From assembly GCA_900766975.1 (NCBI GenBank), contig CAAFXO010000013.1:1-17813 (forward strand): a stretch of 17,813 bases of DNA, written 5' to 3'. Position 1 is the stretch's first letter, and every line of letters begins with the position of its first letter. The stretch comes from Bacteroidales bacterium (GTDB lineage: Bacteria; Bacteroidota; Bacteroidia; Bacteroidales; Muribaculaceae). Positions 7,705 to 16,003 of this stretch are shown piece after piece. A model generated the notes under the pieces. It made no database searches and was not told where the DNA came from. It saw nothing but the letters and a program-made list of their open reading frames with translations. The translations under genes and the position numbers were made by a program.

Positions 7705-10587
7705 ATGCAGACTAAAAGTAAATTTTTCAGAAATTGCTTACTGGTTGCTCTGCCGGTTTCCCTTCTCTTGGGGACTATGTTTTCTTGCGATGGAAACCGG
7801 AAGTTGAGCGATGACGTAATTCGCGCCACCGACAGCATCGTCAAGGCGAATGAGAAGAGTGACGAAGCCCTCCGCTCTCTTATCGCCGATTTTGCCGCCA
7901 AAGATAATGTCTATGGCGAGGTGATCTGCTATAAGGCTCTCGGCCGCCTCTTCCGCGAACAGAGCAATTTCATCGAGTCTATCAATATCCACAAGAAGGG
8001 TCTCGATAAGGCTATCGCCCTCAAAGATACCATCCAGATAATCCAAGCACTCAACAATATAGCCACCAACTATCGACGCATGGGTATTCTCGATGAGGCT
8101 GCTGTGTATCATTATCGTGCGCTGGAGTATTGCAACGCCTATAGCGACAAGACAAGCGATGTGTCGCGCAAGAATCGTGTGGTGAGCCTCAACGGTATCG
8201 GCAACATCCACATGACGATGGAAAATTATGAGAAGGCTGACAGTGTGTTGCGTCAGGCTCTCGCCGGTGAGAAGGCTCTCGGCAGTGCCTTGGGGCAAGC
8301 CATCAATTATGCCAACCTCGGTGCCATCTTCGAGTCGAAGGAGATGTTGGATTCGGCTCAGCACTATTATGAACTCTCGATGCACTACAACAAGGAGGCA
8401 AATTCCGATCTCGGCATCGCTCTCTGCCACTCCCATTTCGGCAAACTCCATGAGAAGCGAGGAGATCTGGATAGCGCTATCGCAGAGTATAAGAGTGCCT
8501 ACGATATCATGTCCGGCAACAAGGATGTATGGCATTGGCTCGAGTCTTGCCTCGCATTGGCTCGTGCTTATATCGAGAAGGGTGATCTCGCCACCGCCTC
8601 TCAGTATCTCGCCAAGGCAACTGAGTCGGCTCAAAATATCAACTCCCTCGAACATCTTGCCGGGGCTTATCGTCTCAAGTATCTTATCTGTAATCGTCAA
8701 GGTGACCTCAAGGGTGCCCTCGATAGTTATATCCTCAGTCAGCAGTATAACGATAGCATCTCGAGTGAGAAGAATCTGGTGCAAATGCAGAATGCTCGCA
8801 TCAATTATGAACGCGAACTCAAGAAGAGCGAAATCTCTCAGATTCAACAGGCTTATCAGAATGAACGCAGTCTTCGCCTCACTATTTTGATCGGTTCGAT
8901 CGTCTTCGTAATTATAGCGATTTTGGTAATCTTCCTCTTGATCAATGTGATACGTCTCCGCAATCAGAAGAGTCGTATCATACGCCAAACGGATCAAATG
9001 CGGTCATCATTTTTCACCAATATCACCCATGAGTTCCGCACTCCCCTCACTGTAATACAAGCTGCCGCTCGGGAGCTGGCAGACAATTCCGACGAGGATA
9101 GCATGACCTATAACAATGCCGTAGACATCTTGCGCAATGAGTCGCGTCTCTTGAATCTGATCAATCAGATTTTGGATATGGCGAAGATGGATGCCACCGA
9201 TACTACACCCCTGCAGTGGCGGCATGGCGATGTCGTGGAGTTCGTCAATATCCTCTGCGATGGCCTCCGCCATTATGGCGCCGAAAAAAACGTCAGCGTG
9301 GTCTGTGTCTCTCCTGTGAATAAGATCGATGCCGATTTTATCCCTGACTATATGCAGAAGATAGTCTGCAACCTCGTCTCTAATGCCATCAAGTTCTCCA
9401 ACCCCGACAGTTCGGTCTATCTCCTACTTCGCACCAAGGGTAGCGACCTTCAAATCGTGGTGTGTGATTTTGGACTCGGCATAAGCGAGGAGGCCATGTC
9501 CCATATCTTTACACCCTTCTATCAGGTGGAGGGCGCTAATGCCAATATCGGTAGCGGCGTCGGCCTCTCGGTGGTGAAGTTGGCTGTCGAGAAGATGAAT
9601 GGCAGTATCGAGGTTCATTCTGTTCCGGGAGAGGGTGCTATGTTTGTAGTCAACATACCTTTGACTTGCAATGATAGTTCGATCGATCCTCTCAATATCT
9701 CCGAATATTTCAAGTCATATCTTCACAAGCAGGGTAGTGCTCAAGCCCTCCCTAATGAAAAGAGTGAGGATGAGATCCTTGCCGACGAAGATGCCACATG
9801 CGTTCTGATCGTGGAGGATACTCCCGAAGTGGCTCACTATATGATGCGCCAGCTCAATAAGGAGTATAAGTATCAGTTTGCCGCTAACGGCAAGGCGGGT
9901 CTTGAGTTGGCGATGAAGTTGGTTCCCGATATTATCATTACGGATATTATGATGCCGGTGATGGATGGTTTTGAACTTTGCAAGGAGATCCGTGAGTCGG
10001 AGTTGCTGAGCCATGTGCCGGTGATTATGGTGACTGCCAAAGCCACCCACGAGGATCGCATCAAAGGGCTTAGCCTCGGGGCGGATGCATATATCGAAAA
10101 ACCCTTCCATGCCGATGAACTAAACGTGAGAGTCGAAAAATTATTGGAACAACGTAAGATGTTACAGATGAAGTATATCACAACAGAGACGGATGCCGAT
10201 ACTCCCGATGAGGAGATGCCTTCTATTACTATGAATGATAAGATGTTCCTGACCAAAGTTACGGATGCCGTAACTGAGCAGATCACCAATGGCAGAGTCG
10301 ATTATGCCCTCTTGGCATCTACCCTCTGTCTCTCGAGGGCGCAACTCAATCGCAAGATTAAAGCGATCACCGGTGAGACTACCACCGAATATATCCTGAA
10401 GATCAAGATCTCTCTCGCCAAGCAACTCCTTGACACTACCGATAAGTCAATTTTCGAAATCGCCATGGATTGTGGCATGGATTCCGACAGCTACTTCTGC
10501 ACCCTCTTCAAGAAATCGACCGGAGTAACCCCCCTCCAATATCGCAACAGAGTAAAACAAGAAGATAATAAGGCTAATAAGGCTTAG
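7705..10587 (+). CDS. Hybrid two-component system protein (TPR sensor, histidine kinase, receiver, AraC regulator)
   Basis: This 960-residue protein holds a whole phosphorelay in one chain. Order: N-terminal signal (about 9-28, with a possible lipobox ending at Cys28, MFSC), periplasmic TPR domain (about 70-355), short coiled coil (355-390), transmembrane segment (about 392-417), histidine kinase dimerisation domain with H-box FFTNITHEFRTPLTVI (His442), HATPase with N-box NLVSNAIKFS (Asn560), G1 DFGLGI (588-593) and G2 GSGVGLSVV (616-624), receiver domain with acidic pair E704-D705, phospho-acceptor Asp747, Thr777 and Lys799, and a C-terminal AraC domain (about 866-950). All key residues are present, so it should be active. 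Unlike many Bacteroides hybrid regulators its sensor is TPR, not Reg_prop/YYY beta-propeller. It is convergent with the TMEM43-like gene. Signal and target genes are unknown. Confidence 0.93.
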   Translation: MQTKSKFFRNCLLVALPVSLLLGTMFSCDGNRKLSDDVIRATDSIVKANEKSDEALRSLIADFAAKDNVYGEVICYKALGRLFREQSNFIESINIHKKGLDKAIALKDTIQIIQALNNIATNYRRMGILDEAAVYHYRALEYCNAYSDKTSDVSRKNRVVSLNGIGNIHMTMENYEKADSVLRQALAGEKALGSALGQAINYANLGAIFESKEMLDSAQHYYELSMHYNKEANSDLGIALCHSHFGKLHEKRGDLDSAIAEYKSAYDIMSGNKDVWHWLESCLALARAYIEKGDLATASQYLAKATESAQNINSLEHLAGAYRLKYLICNRQGDLKGALDSYILSQQYNDSISSEKNLVQMQNARINYERELKKSEISQIQQAYQNERSLRLTILIGSIVFVIIAILVIFLLINVIRLRNQKSRIIRQTDQMRSSFFTNITHEFRTPLTVIQAAARELADNSDEDSMTYNNAVDILRNESRLLNLINQILDMAKMDATDTTPLQWRHGDVVEFVNILCDGLRHYGAEKNVSVVCVSPVNKIDADFIPDYMQKIVCNLVSNAIKFSNPDSSVYLLLRTKGSDLQIVVCDFGLGISEEAMSHIFTPFYQVEGANANIGSGVGLSVVKLAVEKMNGSIEVHSVPGEGAMFVVNIPLTCNDSSIDPLNISEYFKSYLHKQGSAQALPNEKSEDEILADEDATCVLIVEDTPEVAHYMMRQLNKEYKYQFAANGKAGLELAMKLVPDIIITDIMMPVMDGFELCKEIRESELLSHVPVIMVTAKATHEDRIKGLSLGADAYIEKPFHADELNVRVEKLLEQRKMLQMKYITTETDADTPDEEMPSITMNDKMFLTKVTDAVTEQITNGRVDYALLASTLCLSRAQLNRKIKAITGETTTEYILKIKISLAKQLLDTTDKSIFEIAMDCGMDSDSYFCTLFKKSTGVTPLQYRNRVKQEDNKANKA

Positions 10588-10642
10588 AATCTCATCAGCC
10601 CTATTAGCCTCATCAGCCCTATAAGCCCTATAAGCCCTATTT
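10569..10642. repeat. Inverted arrays of a 9-bp repeat between convergent genes
   Basis: Two forward units (10569-10586, for example TAAGGCTTA) end the hybrid sensor gene and supply its last codons and most of its stop. After a 5-base gap come five units in opposite orientation (10592-10636, reading TAGGGCTTA and variants on the minus strand) plus a partial one that contains the stop of the TMEM43-like gene. AGGCTAATAAGGCT (10571-10584) and AGCCCTATTAGCCT (10597-10610) pair with one mismatch, making a hairpin with a 12-base loop. It may act as a bidirectional terminator or transcript-end stabiliser for the convergent pair; that role is inference. Confidence 0.65.
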
Positions 10643-11998
10643 CTTATATGACTGTTTGAGCATTTCTGTCGAGATCGGCGGCGGTGTCGGCCCTTTAGGC
10701 TCTTCAGGCTGCTCGTGGGCTGTAGGTTCTTCCGATTGCTCGGGCTGATCCGGTTCTTCCGGTGTGGGTGGGGCGTTTTTGGCTTTGCGGCGCAGGCGTT
10801 GCCAGAAGAGGATGGAGAGGCCTATCGTTATCACTAATAGGCTTATCCCCCAGATCGGGCGGTAGAAAAGCCATGCCACCGCAATTACCGCCAGACTCCA
10901 GATGATGCCGAAGACTATGCTGACAAGACTGACGCCGGCACTTACCACGCGAGCGATGGCAGGGAACCATTTAAAGAGCATCACCACAATGTCAAAGGCA
11001 AACATCAGTCCGAAGATCATGACAATTATACCGGCTGCCCGATATCCCCAGGTGAGGGCACTGTTGTCATTGCGGGCACTTTGAAACATATTACCCATGC
11101 TGTGACTCCCCGAGTCGACTCGCCAGAAATCATATCCATTCTTGGAGCGATATTTCTCGAAGGTGTCGCCCGTTACTTTCGATATCAGTGATACCTCTTG
11201 CGAGGGTATATAGGTGAAGGTGATCCTCAGGTCACCGATCTCCGGCTTTGATTCGTTTCGCCCGATATATACCCTGTTTCCTTTGACATGAAGATAGTTT
11301 GCCTCTCTACCGAGCGAATCGGTAAGGTTCTTTACAGCTACATGCCCCGAGGCCCGCAGATTCTCGATATATAGATGGTTGAGCTCTTGGTGTTGTGCAG
11401 AATCCATCTCTAATTTCACCTCCTTCTCACCCTCGATAGCATCATTGATGTATTGTGGCAGTCGATAAGCTCCGAAGGTGACATTCTCCGCCAAGGTCTC
11501 TTCACTGTCATAATATTCTATGACAAAGTTTTTGTTTTTGTAGGCGGGATCTTCGAATTTTTCAGAATCAAGGGGGTAGTCACACCATATCTTCTTATAG
11601 GTGTAGGTGGTGACAGTCTCTTCGCCGCCACCAAATGACTCTTCAGTTTTCGTTTCACTCTTTTCCATCCATTGGTAGTACTCTACCTTGCGGATTAGCT
11701 TGATTGCCGGTTGCGCCGCACCGAAGGTGTCGTCGCGAAGTGTGTCGAGCGATTCCGCCATAGCTGTGGCGTGGATCATCTTCCCCTCAAGTCCGGCATC
11801 ACGTTGTGATACATCGTCTACATGAGTGGTGATCTCCTCAGCCTCCATTATTGCTTCAGATGTCTTCACAGCCCTCCCCTCATTCCAGAATAGAAATGAG
11901 GTGGCTCCCAAGAAGAGAACGATACCGCTTATCGTCTTTTTGACAGAATTCTTAAGCCGCTCGCCATAACCTTTTCGTGTAGTTACCGTATATGCCAT
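10637..11998 (-). CDS. TMEM43-family membrane protein
   Basis: The 453-residue protein resembles the TMEM43 (LUMA) family. An N-terminal membrane segment (about 22-39) is followed by the conserved FWNEGRAVK stretch, a large extracytoplasmic domain (about 45-315) with KLIRKVEYYQWME and TFTYIPSQEVSLISKVTG-like elements, and a C-terminal block of membrane segments (about 319-342, 351-374 and 378-400). A proline- and glutamate-rich tail (about 409-443) follows and is longer than I would expect for the family. Start ATG at 11998. In animals TMEM43 is an inner-nuclear-membrane/ER protein; bacterial members have no settled function that I know of, so none is assigned. Its stop lies inside the 9-bp repeat array and its start 18 bases from a hairpin that follows the upstream gene. 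I found no consensus promoter directly upstream. Confidence 0.8.
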   Translation of the reverse strand: MAYTVTTRKGYGERLKNSVKKTISGIVLFLGATSFLFWNEGRAVKTSEAIMEAEEITTHVDDVSQRDAGLEGKMIHATAMAESLDTLRDDTFGAAQPAIKLIRKVEYYQWMEKSETKTEESFGGGEETVTTYTYKKIWCDYPLDSEKFEDPAYKNKNFVIEYYDSEETLAENVTFGAYRLPQYINDAIEGEKEVKLEMDSAQHQELNHLYIENLRASGHVAVKNLTDSLGREANYLHVKGNRVYIGRNESKPEIGDLRITFTYIPSQEVSLISKVTGDTFEKYRSKNGYDFWRVDSGSHSMGNMFQSARNDNSALTWGYRAAGIIVMIFGLMFAFDIVVMLFKWFPAIARVVSAGVSLVSIVFGIIWSLAVIAVAWLFYRPIWGISLLVITIGLSILFWQRLRRKAKNAPPTPEEPDQPEQSEEPTAHEQPEEPKGPTPPPISTEMLKQSYKK

Positions 11999-12015
11999 GC
12001 GTCCGGAACGCGCTC

Positions 12016-12055
12016 TAATATGAAGCCCAAAGCCGATGCTTCGGGCTTCATATTA
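12016..12055 (-). terminator. Hairpin between the InlB-like-repeat gene and the TMEM43-like gene
   Basis: TAATATGAAGCCC (12016-12028) and GGGCTTCATATTA (12043-12055) are perfect 13-base reverse complements. Inside the loop AAGC (12030-12033) and GCTT (12038-12041) can pair again, extending the stem across one mismatch. It follows the 12067-13572 gene by 11 bases. A T-run is lacking on the minus strand (GAGCGCG follows), so termination may be incomplete; on the plus strand it is followed by GTTTTATTT. Its position fits a terminator or an mRNA 3'-end stabiliser. Confidence 0.55.
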
Positions 12056-12066
12056 TGGTTAGAGTT

Positions 12067-13572
12067 TTATTTAACTACTATTTTCTTATTATTGATGATA
12101 TAGATGCCGGCGGGAAGTTGACGTATAGACTCTTTCGAGGCATTGCTCATCACCTTGATACCTTGGAGATTATAGACATCAGCCAAGCCGTTGGTATCAT
12201 CAATTACCCCTTTGACACCTGAATCACTCGGCATATCCTCCTCTAAGATGACAGTTAATAACATCCTACCATAGCAATAAGGATTAAACATACATCCGGT
12301 TGTAAAATCCGCGGGTGTCATCATCTCAACCCATGGAAGTTCTTTGTCGTTAAAATACACTTTCAAATCGTATGAAAAGTCGTATCCCTCATTAGGCATA
12401 GATATAATTGAGTAGCCATACTCTTTACCTTCTTCGAATGCTTCGGTATATGATAGATTGTAATCATCTTCCATGGTAGTTGGCATTTCGACAAAAGAAT
12501 CACCCTTTTTTACTATCCAAATGCCCATATACATGACGTTATCACTCATTGTTCCGGAATTGAATGTTGGAATAACACCGGGAACTGGCTTATATAATCC
12601 GGTTAAAGTCAACTCATTAATCAATTCGCCCTCGTCACGATATGTAGCTGTTATCTCTATGCTTTCATCCGGCATTGTTAATTCCAATATTGTGTAATAT
12701 GGTTCAATAGATAGTGCTATATTACCTTGTTGTATTGTCCATTCATTGAATCGTTGACCGGATTCAGGAGTATTGGCTACAATCATCAGGTTATCGCCTG
12801 AGTATGCTTCTGTTACTTCGACAAATCCCACTTCGGGATCTTCCTTTAAAGCTTTGCCATTGTGAATAATAACCGGGTGAGCACCCAATACATACTCAGG
12901 TGAATTTACATAACGATATGAGTAACCATCTCCACAATAACTTTCTCCAACAGATGTCCAAGCCACTCCATCTACTTTAAATACGAAATCATCTGCCAAT
13001 TTGTATAACGATCCGTTATCTCCGTCAATACGTACTTCAACAGTTACAAACTTATATGTTCCGGGCGTAAAGACAGTCTCTGTAAGATTATCCCATTCAC
13101 CCTCTTCATTTTTCTTAACCCAGTGACTATATGACATATTTATAGTTGCCACAGACCCTTCGCTTAGAGTAATCAGTGGTCTGATACACTCATTGCCTAA
13201 GCGCACCAAGTCTTCGATATCAGAAGTTGCGGTAATTTCTGATATGGGAGTGCGATCGTCTATCGATTTATAGGTGGCGGTGATGCTAACAGAAGATGCC
13301 GGCATAGTGAAGTAGGTAGTGGAGGCGTTGGCATCGGTAAGGGTGATATCGCCACTTTCTACCACCCATTTGTCAAACACCATACCCTCTTCCGGTGAGT
13401 TGGCCTCTATCTTGATCTCTACTCCCTCGGCTGCACCAACAGTTTCTTTCCACATGGAACCCATCAACTTGTAGGCTTTGCCATTGGTCACTGTGATGGT
13501 GTATAGCGATTGTGCCATACTCCCAAACGCGATGCCCATTAAGCATGCTAAGATTAAGTAAATTTTCTTCAT
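12067..13572 (-). CDS. Secreted protein with InlB-like B-repeat domains and C-terminal sorting-type tail
   Basis: The 501-residue protein starts with a clear signal peptide (about 1-21, cleavage after SMAQ). It then has two copies of a two-part module. The first part is a divergent InlB B-repeat-like domain (about 23-101 and 231-311), each with F-x-x-W near the middle (FDKWVVESGDI; FNEWTIQQGNI) and ending in (I/E)ITATY. Each copy is followed by a beta-rich segment of unknown type (about 102-228 and 315-445). The end (about 462-501) carries YNLQGIKVM...LPAGIYIINNKKIVVK, the tail common in secreted Bacteroidales proteins and related to type IX sorting domains. Likely cell-surface or exported; ligand unknown. 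No catalytic motif seen. It is divergent from the LRR protein gene, and its codons look more AT-rich than in the mre operon. Confidence 0.8.
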   Translation of the reverse strand: MKKIYLILACLMGIAFGSMAQSLYTITVTNGKAYKLMGSMWKETVGAAEGVEIKIEANSPEEGMVFDKWVVESGDITLTDANASTTYFTMPASSVSITATYKSIDDRTPISEITATSDIEDLVRLGNECIRPLITLSEGSVATINMSYSHWVKKNEEGEWDNLTETVFTPGTYKFVTVEVRIDGDNGSLYKLADDFVFKVDGVAWTSVGESYCGDGYSYRYVNSPEYVLGAHPVIIHNGKALKEDPEVGFVEVTEAYSGDNLMIVANTPESGQRFNEWTIQQGNIALSIEPYYTILELTMPDESIEITATYRDEGELINELTLTGLYKPVPGVIPTFNSGTMSDNVMYMGIWIVKKGDSFVEMPTTMEDDYNLSYTEAFEEGKEYGYSIISMPNEGYDFSYDLKVYFNDKELPWVEMMTPADFTTGCMFNPYCYGRMLLTVILEEDMPSDSGVKGVIDDTNGLADVYNLQGIKVMSNASKESIRQLPAGIYIINNKKIVVK

Positions 13573-13704
13573 AATGTTTCTATTGTTTTAGTTTTAGTAT
13601 TATTTCTTATTGATTTTCTCGCCGTTATGGCAGTAAAATTGCCTCTTCCGAGCAAAATGTTCATTATAACCATGTATGCAATATAGCGCGAGATTTATAT
13701 GCTG

Positions 13705-13712
13705 CAAATTTA
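13705..13712 (-). promoter_or_regulatory. Candidate -7 element of the InlB-like-repeat protein gene
   Basis: The minus strand reads TAAATTTG, a match to TAnnTTTG, which would give a leader of about 125 bases. The nearest TTG upstream is 24 bases away (13739-13737), longer than the usual 19-21, so the call is tentative. Confidence 0.35.
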
Positions 13713-13873
13713 GGGGTGAAAAATCTCTTTTGATTTCAATTAAATGACGTTTTTTTTTAAATAGAGAGTTTTTTTGCTTGATATTTTGTAAGAAATTGTC
13801 AAATCACCCCTGTTTTGTCTCTATTTTAAAATATTTTGTTCCTCGTTTAAAACCCTATCCGATCAAATGTCCA

Positions 13874-13881
13874 TACTTTTG
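13874..13881 (+). promoter_or_regulatory. Candidate -7 element of the LRR protein gene
   Basis: TACTTTTG matches TAnnTTTG and would place a start near 13888, about 32 bases before the ATG at 13920. No TTG is found at the expected distance upstream, so confidence is limited. Confidence 0.4.
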
Positions 13882-13919
13882 TGTAATTAACATGTACAAC
13901 CATATAATGTGTTTAGATT

Positions 13920-15839
13920 ATGAAATGTAAATATCTATTTTCTGTGACATTGGCTCTATCTACAATCGTGTCGGCTCTCGCCGGCTCGCTCCCCGCCAAT
14001 GCCAACTTTTGGGTAAATACGGATGGAACTACCGTGACTATCGTCAATTCATCAAGTGCCACCGGTGTAATAACCATTCCCGAAACTTTTGATTTCGAAG
14101 GTAATACATTCACCGTTACCGCTATCGGCGAATCTGCTTTTGCCGGCAGTTCGATTACACGAATTAACCTCCCGAATACTTTGACCTCAATCGGCGAAAA
14201 GGCCTTTTATGAATGTAGTTCATTGGAAAAGGTAGATATGCCTGAGACTTTATCATCTCTGGGTGCTTATGCTTTTTTCAGATGTTATTCTTTAAAGCAT
14301 ATCATCGTTCCGGAGGGTATAGATACTTTGTACGCGTTGACATTCGGTGATTGTACCGGCTTAACGTCTGCTACACTTCCCTCATCCCTCCATCATATCG
14401 GAGATGTTGCTTTCGACGAATGTAGTTCTTTGGTTACTGTCGATTTACCCGAAAATCTACTCGGTATCGGCAGATACTCTTTCCGTAATTGCTCCAGCTT
14501 GAAAAGTGTGACTATTCCTTCTTCCGTAACAATGATTGATGGGTTTGCTTTCGTTGGTTGTAATATAACCGACTTTGTGATTGAACCCTCTGAAAATCAG
14601 CTGACATTAAGTATCGTTGCACTGAATGGGGCTAATATAACCAATATTACTTTCGGTCGTAATTGGGTGTATACTCCGGATGTTGCTGCATCTGAAGGAT
14701 ATTGTTGGCCTTTTGAAGATAATACCAGTTTGACGAAAGTATCTTTAGGTGAAATGGTGACCCTTATCCCGATGTATGGCTTCTATGAATGCAGTACTTT
14801 GTCTACAATAGAGTGGTCTCAAAATATAACCTTTATTTTGCCTTACACTTTCTATGGCTGTTCTTCGTTGAGAAGTATATATATACCAAACAAGGTGAAT
14901 GGTATATCAAAATATGCTTTTGCAGAATGTTCTTCTTTGGAACGTGTTACGATACCTGATGCCACCACACTGATCGATGAATCCTGTTTTGAAAATTGCA
15001 ATTTGTCGTATGTGGATATCGGTATGGGAATGGAAAAAATCAATAAGAATGCCTTTGCAGGAAATTCAATATCTGATTTCTTCATTAAGACACAGCAACC
15101 TCCACTGCTTGAGGAGAATTCATTTACTGATTACTCCGGTACTCTCCATGTAAATAATTATGATGCACTGGAAGCTTATTCCAATGCTTGGGGCTGGTGC
15201 GATTTTGAAAATATCGTTCGTATGGACCAGACTGTCTTCGGACTACCCGATGGTGTAGATGGAACTTTTATCAATGATTATTCCGAAGTGGCGATCTTCG
15301 GTTTGCCCAATGTCAAGGGTGATATTGTGATCCCGGAGACTATCGAAGCTCTACAAACCAATTTGCCAATTACCGAGGTTATGGCGAGCGGTTTCCAGGA
15401 TGCCACAGAACTCACATCTATGAGTTTACCTAATAATATGCGTTATATCGGTGAGTCTGCTTTCAAGGGTAGCGGTCTGAAGTCTATACATATTGGCACC
15501 AATATTGAAAATGTCGGGAAATTTGCTTTCGCCGATACTCATATTGAGTCAGTATCTGTCGATGCAATTGTGCCCCCGGTAGCTGATGATGATACCTTTA
15601 CCGACTATAGCGGCACGCTATATGTAGTCTCTGAGGCTGCCAAAAATGCATATTCGGTTGCTCCCTGTTGGCGTAATTTCACCAAGGTGGAAGTCCGTCC
15701 TGCCGGTGTAGACAATGTATATGATAATACATCCTCTCCTGTTAGATATTACAATCTCCAAGGTGTAGAAATCGCAGATCCATCTGACGGCATCTTCATT
15801 ATCCGACAAGGTAATAAAACAGCAAAAGTGATAAGATAA
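13920..15839 (+). CDS. BspA-like leucine-rich-repeat surface protein
   Basis: The 639-residue protein has a signal peptide (about 1-28) and then LRR_5/BspA-type repeats of about 23 residues, with the pattern I(G/D)..AF.(G/E)CSSL..V.IP..(V/L)..I. The first block (about 66-395) has around ten to twelve repeats with an irregular insert (about 222-270). A second, shorter block (about 483-550) follows a spacer (about 436-480). Each block ends in the same cap: FTDYSGTL(H/Y)V...AYS...W..F at 402-430 and 560-587, which shows duplication of a block-plus-cap unit. The C-terminus (about 606-639) is YYNLQGVEI...GIFIIRQGNKTAKVIR, a sorting-type tail like that of the divergent neighbour. BspA-like proteins bind host matrix proteins or other bacteria in studied oral species; here an adhesive surface role is inferred only from family. 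Confidence 0.88.
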   Translation: MKCKYLFSVTLALSTIVSALAGSLPANANFWVNTDGTTVTIVNSSSATGVITIPETFDFEGNTFTVTAIGESAFAGSSITRINLPNTLTSIGEKAFYECSSLEKVDMPETLSSLGAYAFFRCYSLKHIIVPEGIDTLYALTFGDCTGLTSATLPSSLHHIGDVAFDECSSLVTVDLPENLLGIGRYSFRNCSSLKSVTIPSSVTMIDGFAFVGCNITDFVIEPSENQLTLSIVALNGANITNITFGRNWVYTPDVAASEGYCWPFEDNTSLTKVSLGEMVTLIPMYGFYECSTLSTIEWSQNITFILPYTFYGCSSLRSIYIPNKVNGISKYAFAECSSLERVTIPDATTLIDESCFENCNLSYVDIGMGMEKINKNAFAGNSISDFFIKTQQPPLLEENSFTDYSGTLHVNNYDALEAYSNAWGWCDFENIVRMDQTVFGLPDGVDGTFINDYSEVAIFGLPNVKGDIVIPETIEALQTNLPITEVMASGFQDATELTSMSLPNNMRYIGESAFKGSGLKSIHIGTNIENVGKFAFADTHIESVSVDAIVPPVADDDTFTDYSGTLYVVSEAAKNAYSVAPCWRNFTKVEVRPAGVDNVYDNTSSPVRYYNLQGVEIADPSDGIFIIRQGNKTAKVIR

Positions 15840-15944
15840 TTCTATTATAAGAGCGCCATTAATCTCATCAATCGGTGCATCCTGATAATAATTTTACGAT
15901 CCAAAAATTTCAAAATCTCAACGACATAATATTAGCAAAACAGA

Positions 15945-15974
15945 GAGGGTGTATCAAAATTCTGATGCACCCTC
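15945..15974. repeat. Left IS end: terminal inverted repeat and hairpin
   Basis: GAGGGTGTATCA (15945-15956) pairs with TGATGCACCCTC (15963-15974) with one mismatch position around a 6-base loop, followed by CTTTT. The first 17 bases match the reverse complement of the right end exactly. The structure could also work as a terminator against transcription entering from the LRR gene. Confidence 0.75.
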
Positions 15975-16003
15975 CTTTTGCAACCTGCTTTAAAACATAA
16001 AAC

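Larger units (their letters stand above)
13573..13919. other. Divergent intergenic region between two surface-protein genes
   Basis: This 347-base, very AT-rich spacer holds no credible gene. Each flanking gene has a TAnnTTTG-type -7 element (13705-13712 minus; 13874-13881 plus), but neither has a well-spaced TTG. Notable are a run of nine T (13750-13758) and a run of seven T (13770-13776); on the minus strand the former lies just upstream of the expected -33 region, like an A-tract. I saw no strong inverted repeat. Confidence 0.55.

Noticed and set aside
7738..8997. A 419-codon open frame on the minus strand opposite the TPR part of the hybrid sensor
   Set aside because: It is wholly antisense to a gene with clear domains. 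Its translation is an I/L/E-rich low-complexity mirror of that coding sequence, with no recognisable motif.
10592..10636. Tandem units considered as a CRISPR array
   Set aside because: The units are 9 bases and contiguous, with no spacers and no cas genes nearby. This is a simple tandem repeat.
15840..15944. Possible small gene or RNA between the LRR gene and the IS
   Set aside because: It is only about 105 AT-rich bases, with no credible start and frame, no strong hairpin and no consensus promoter.
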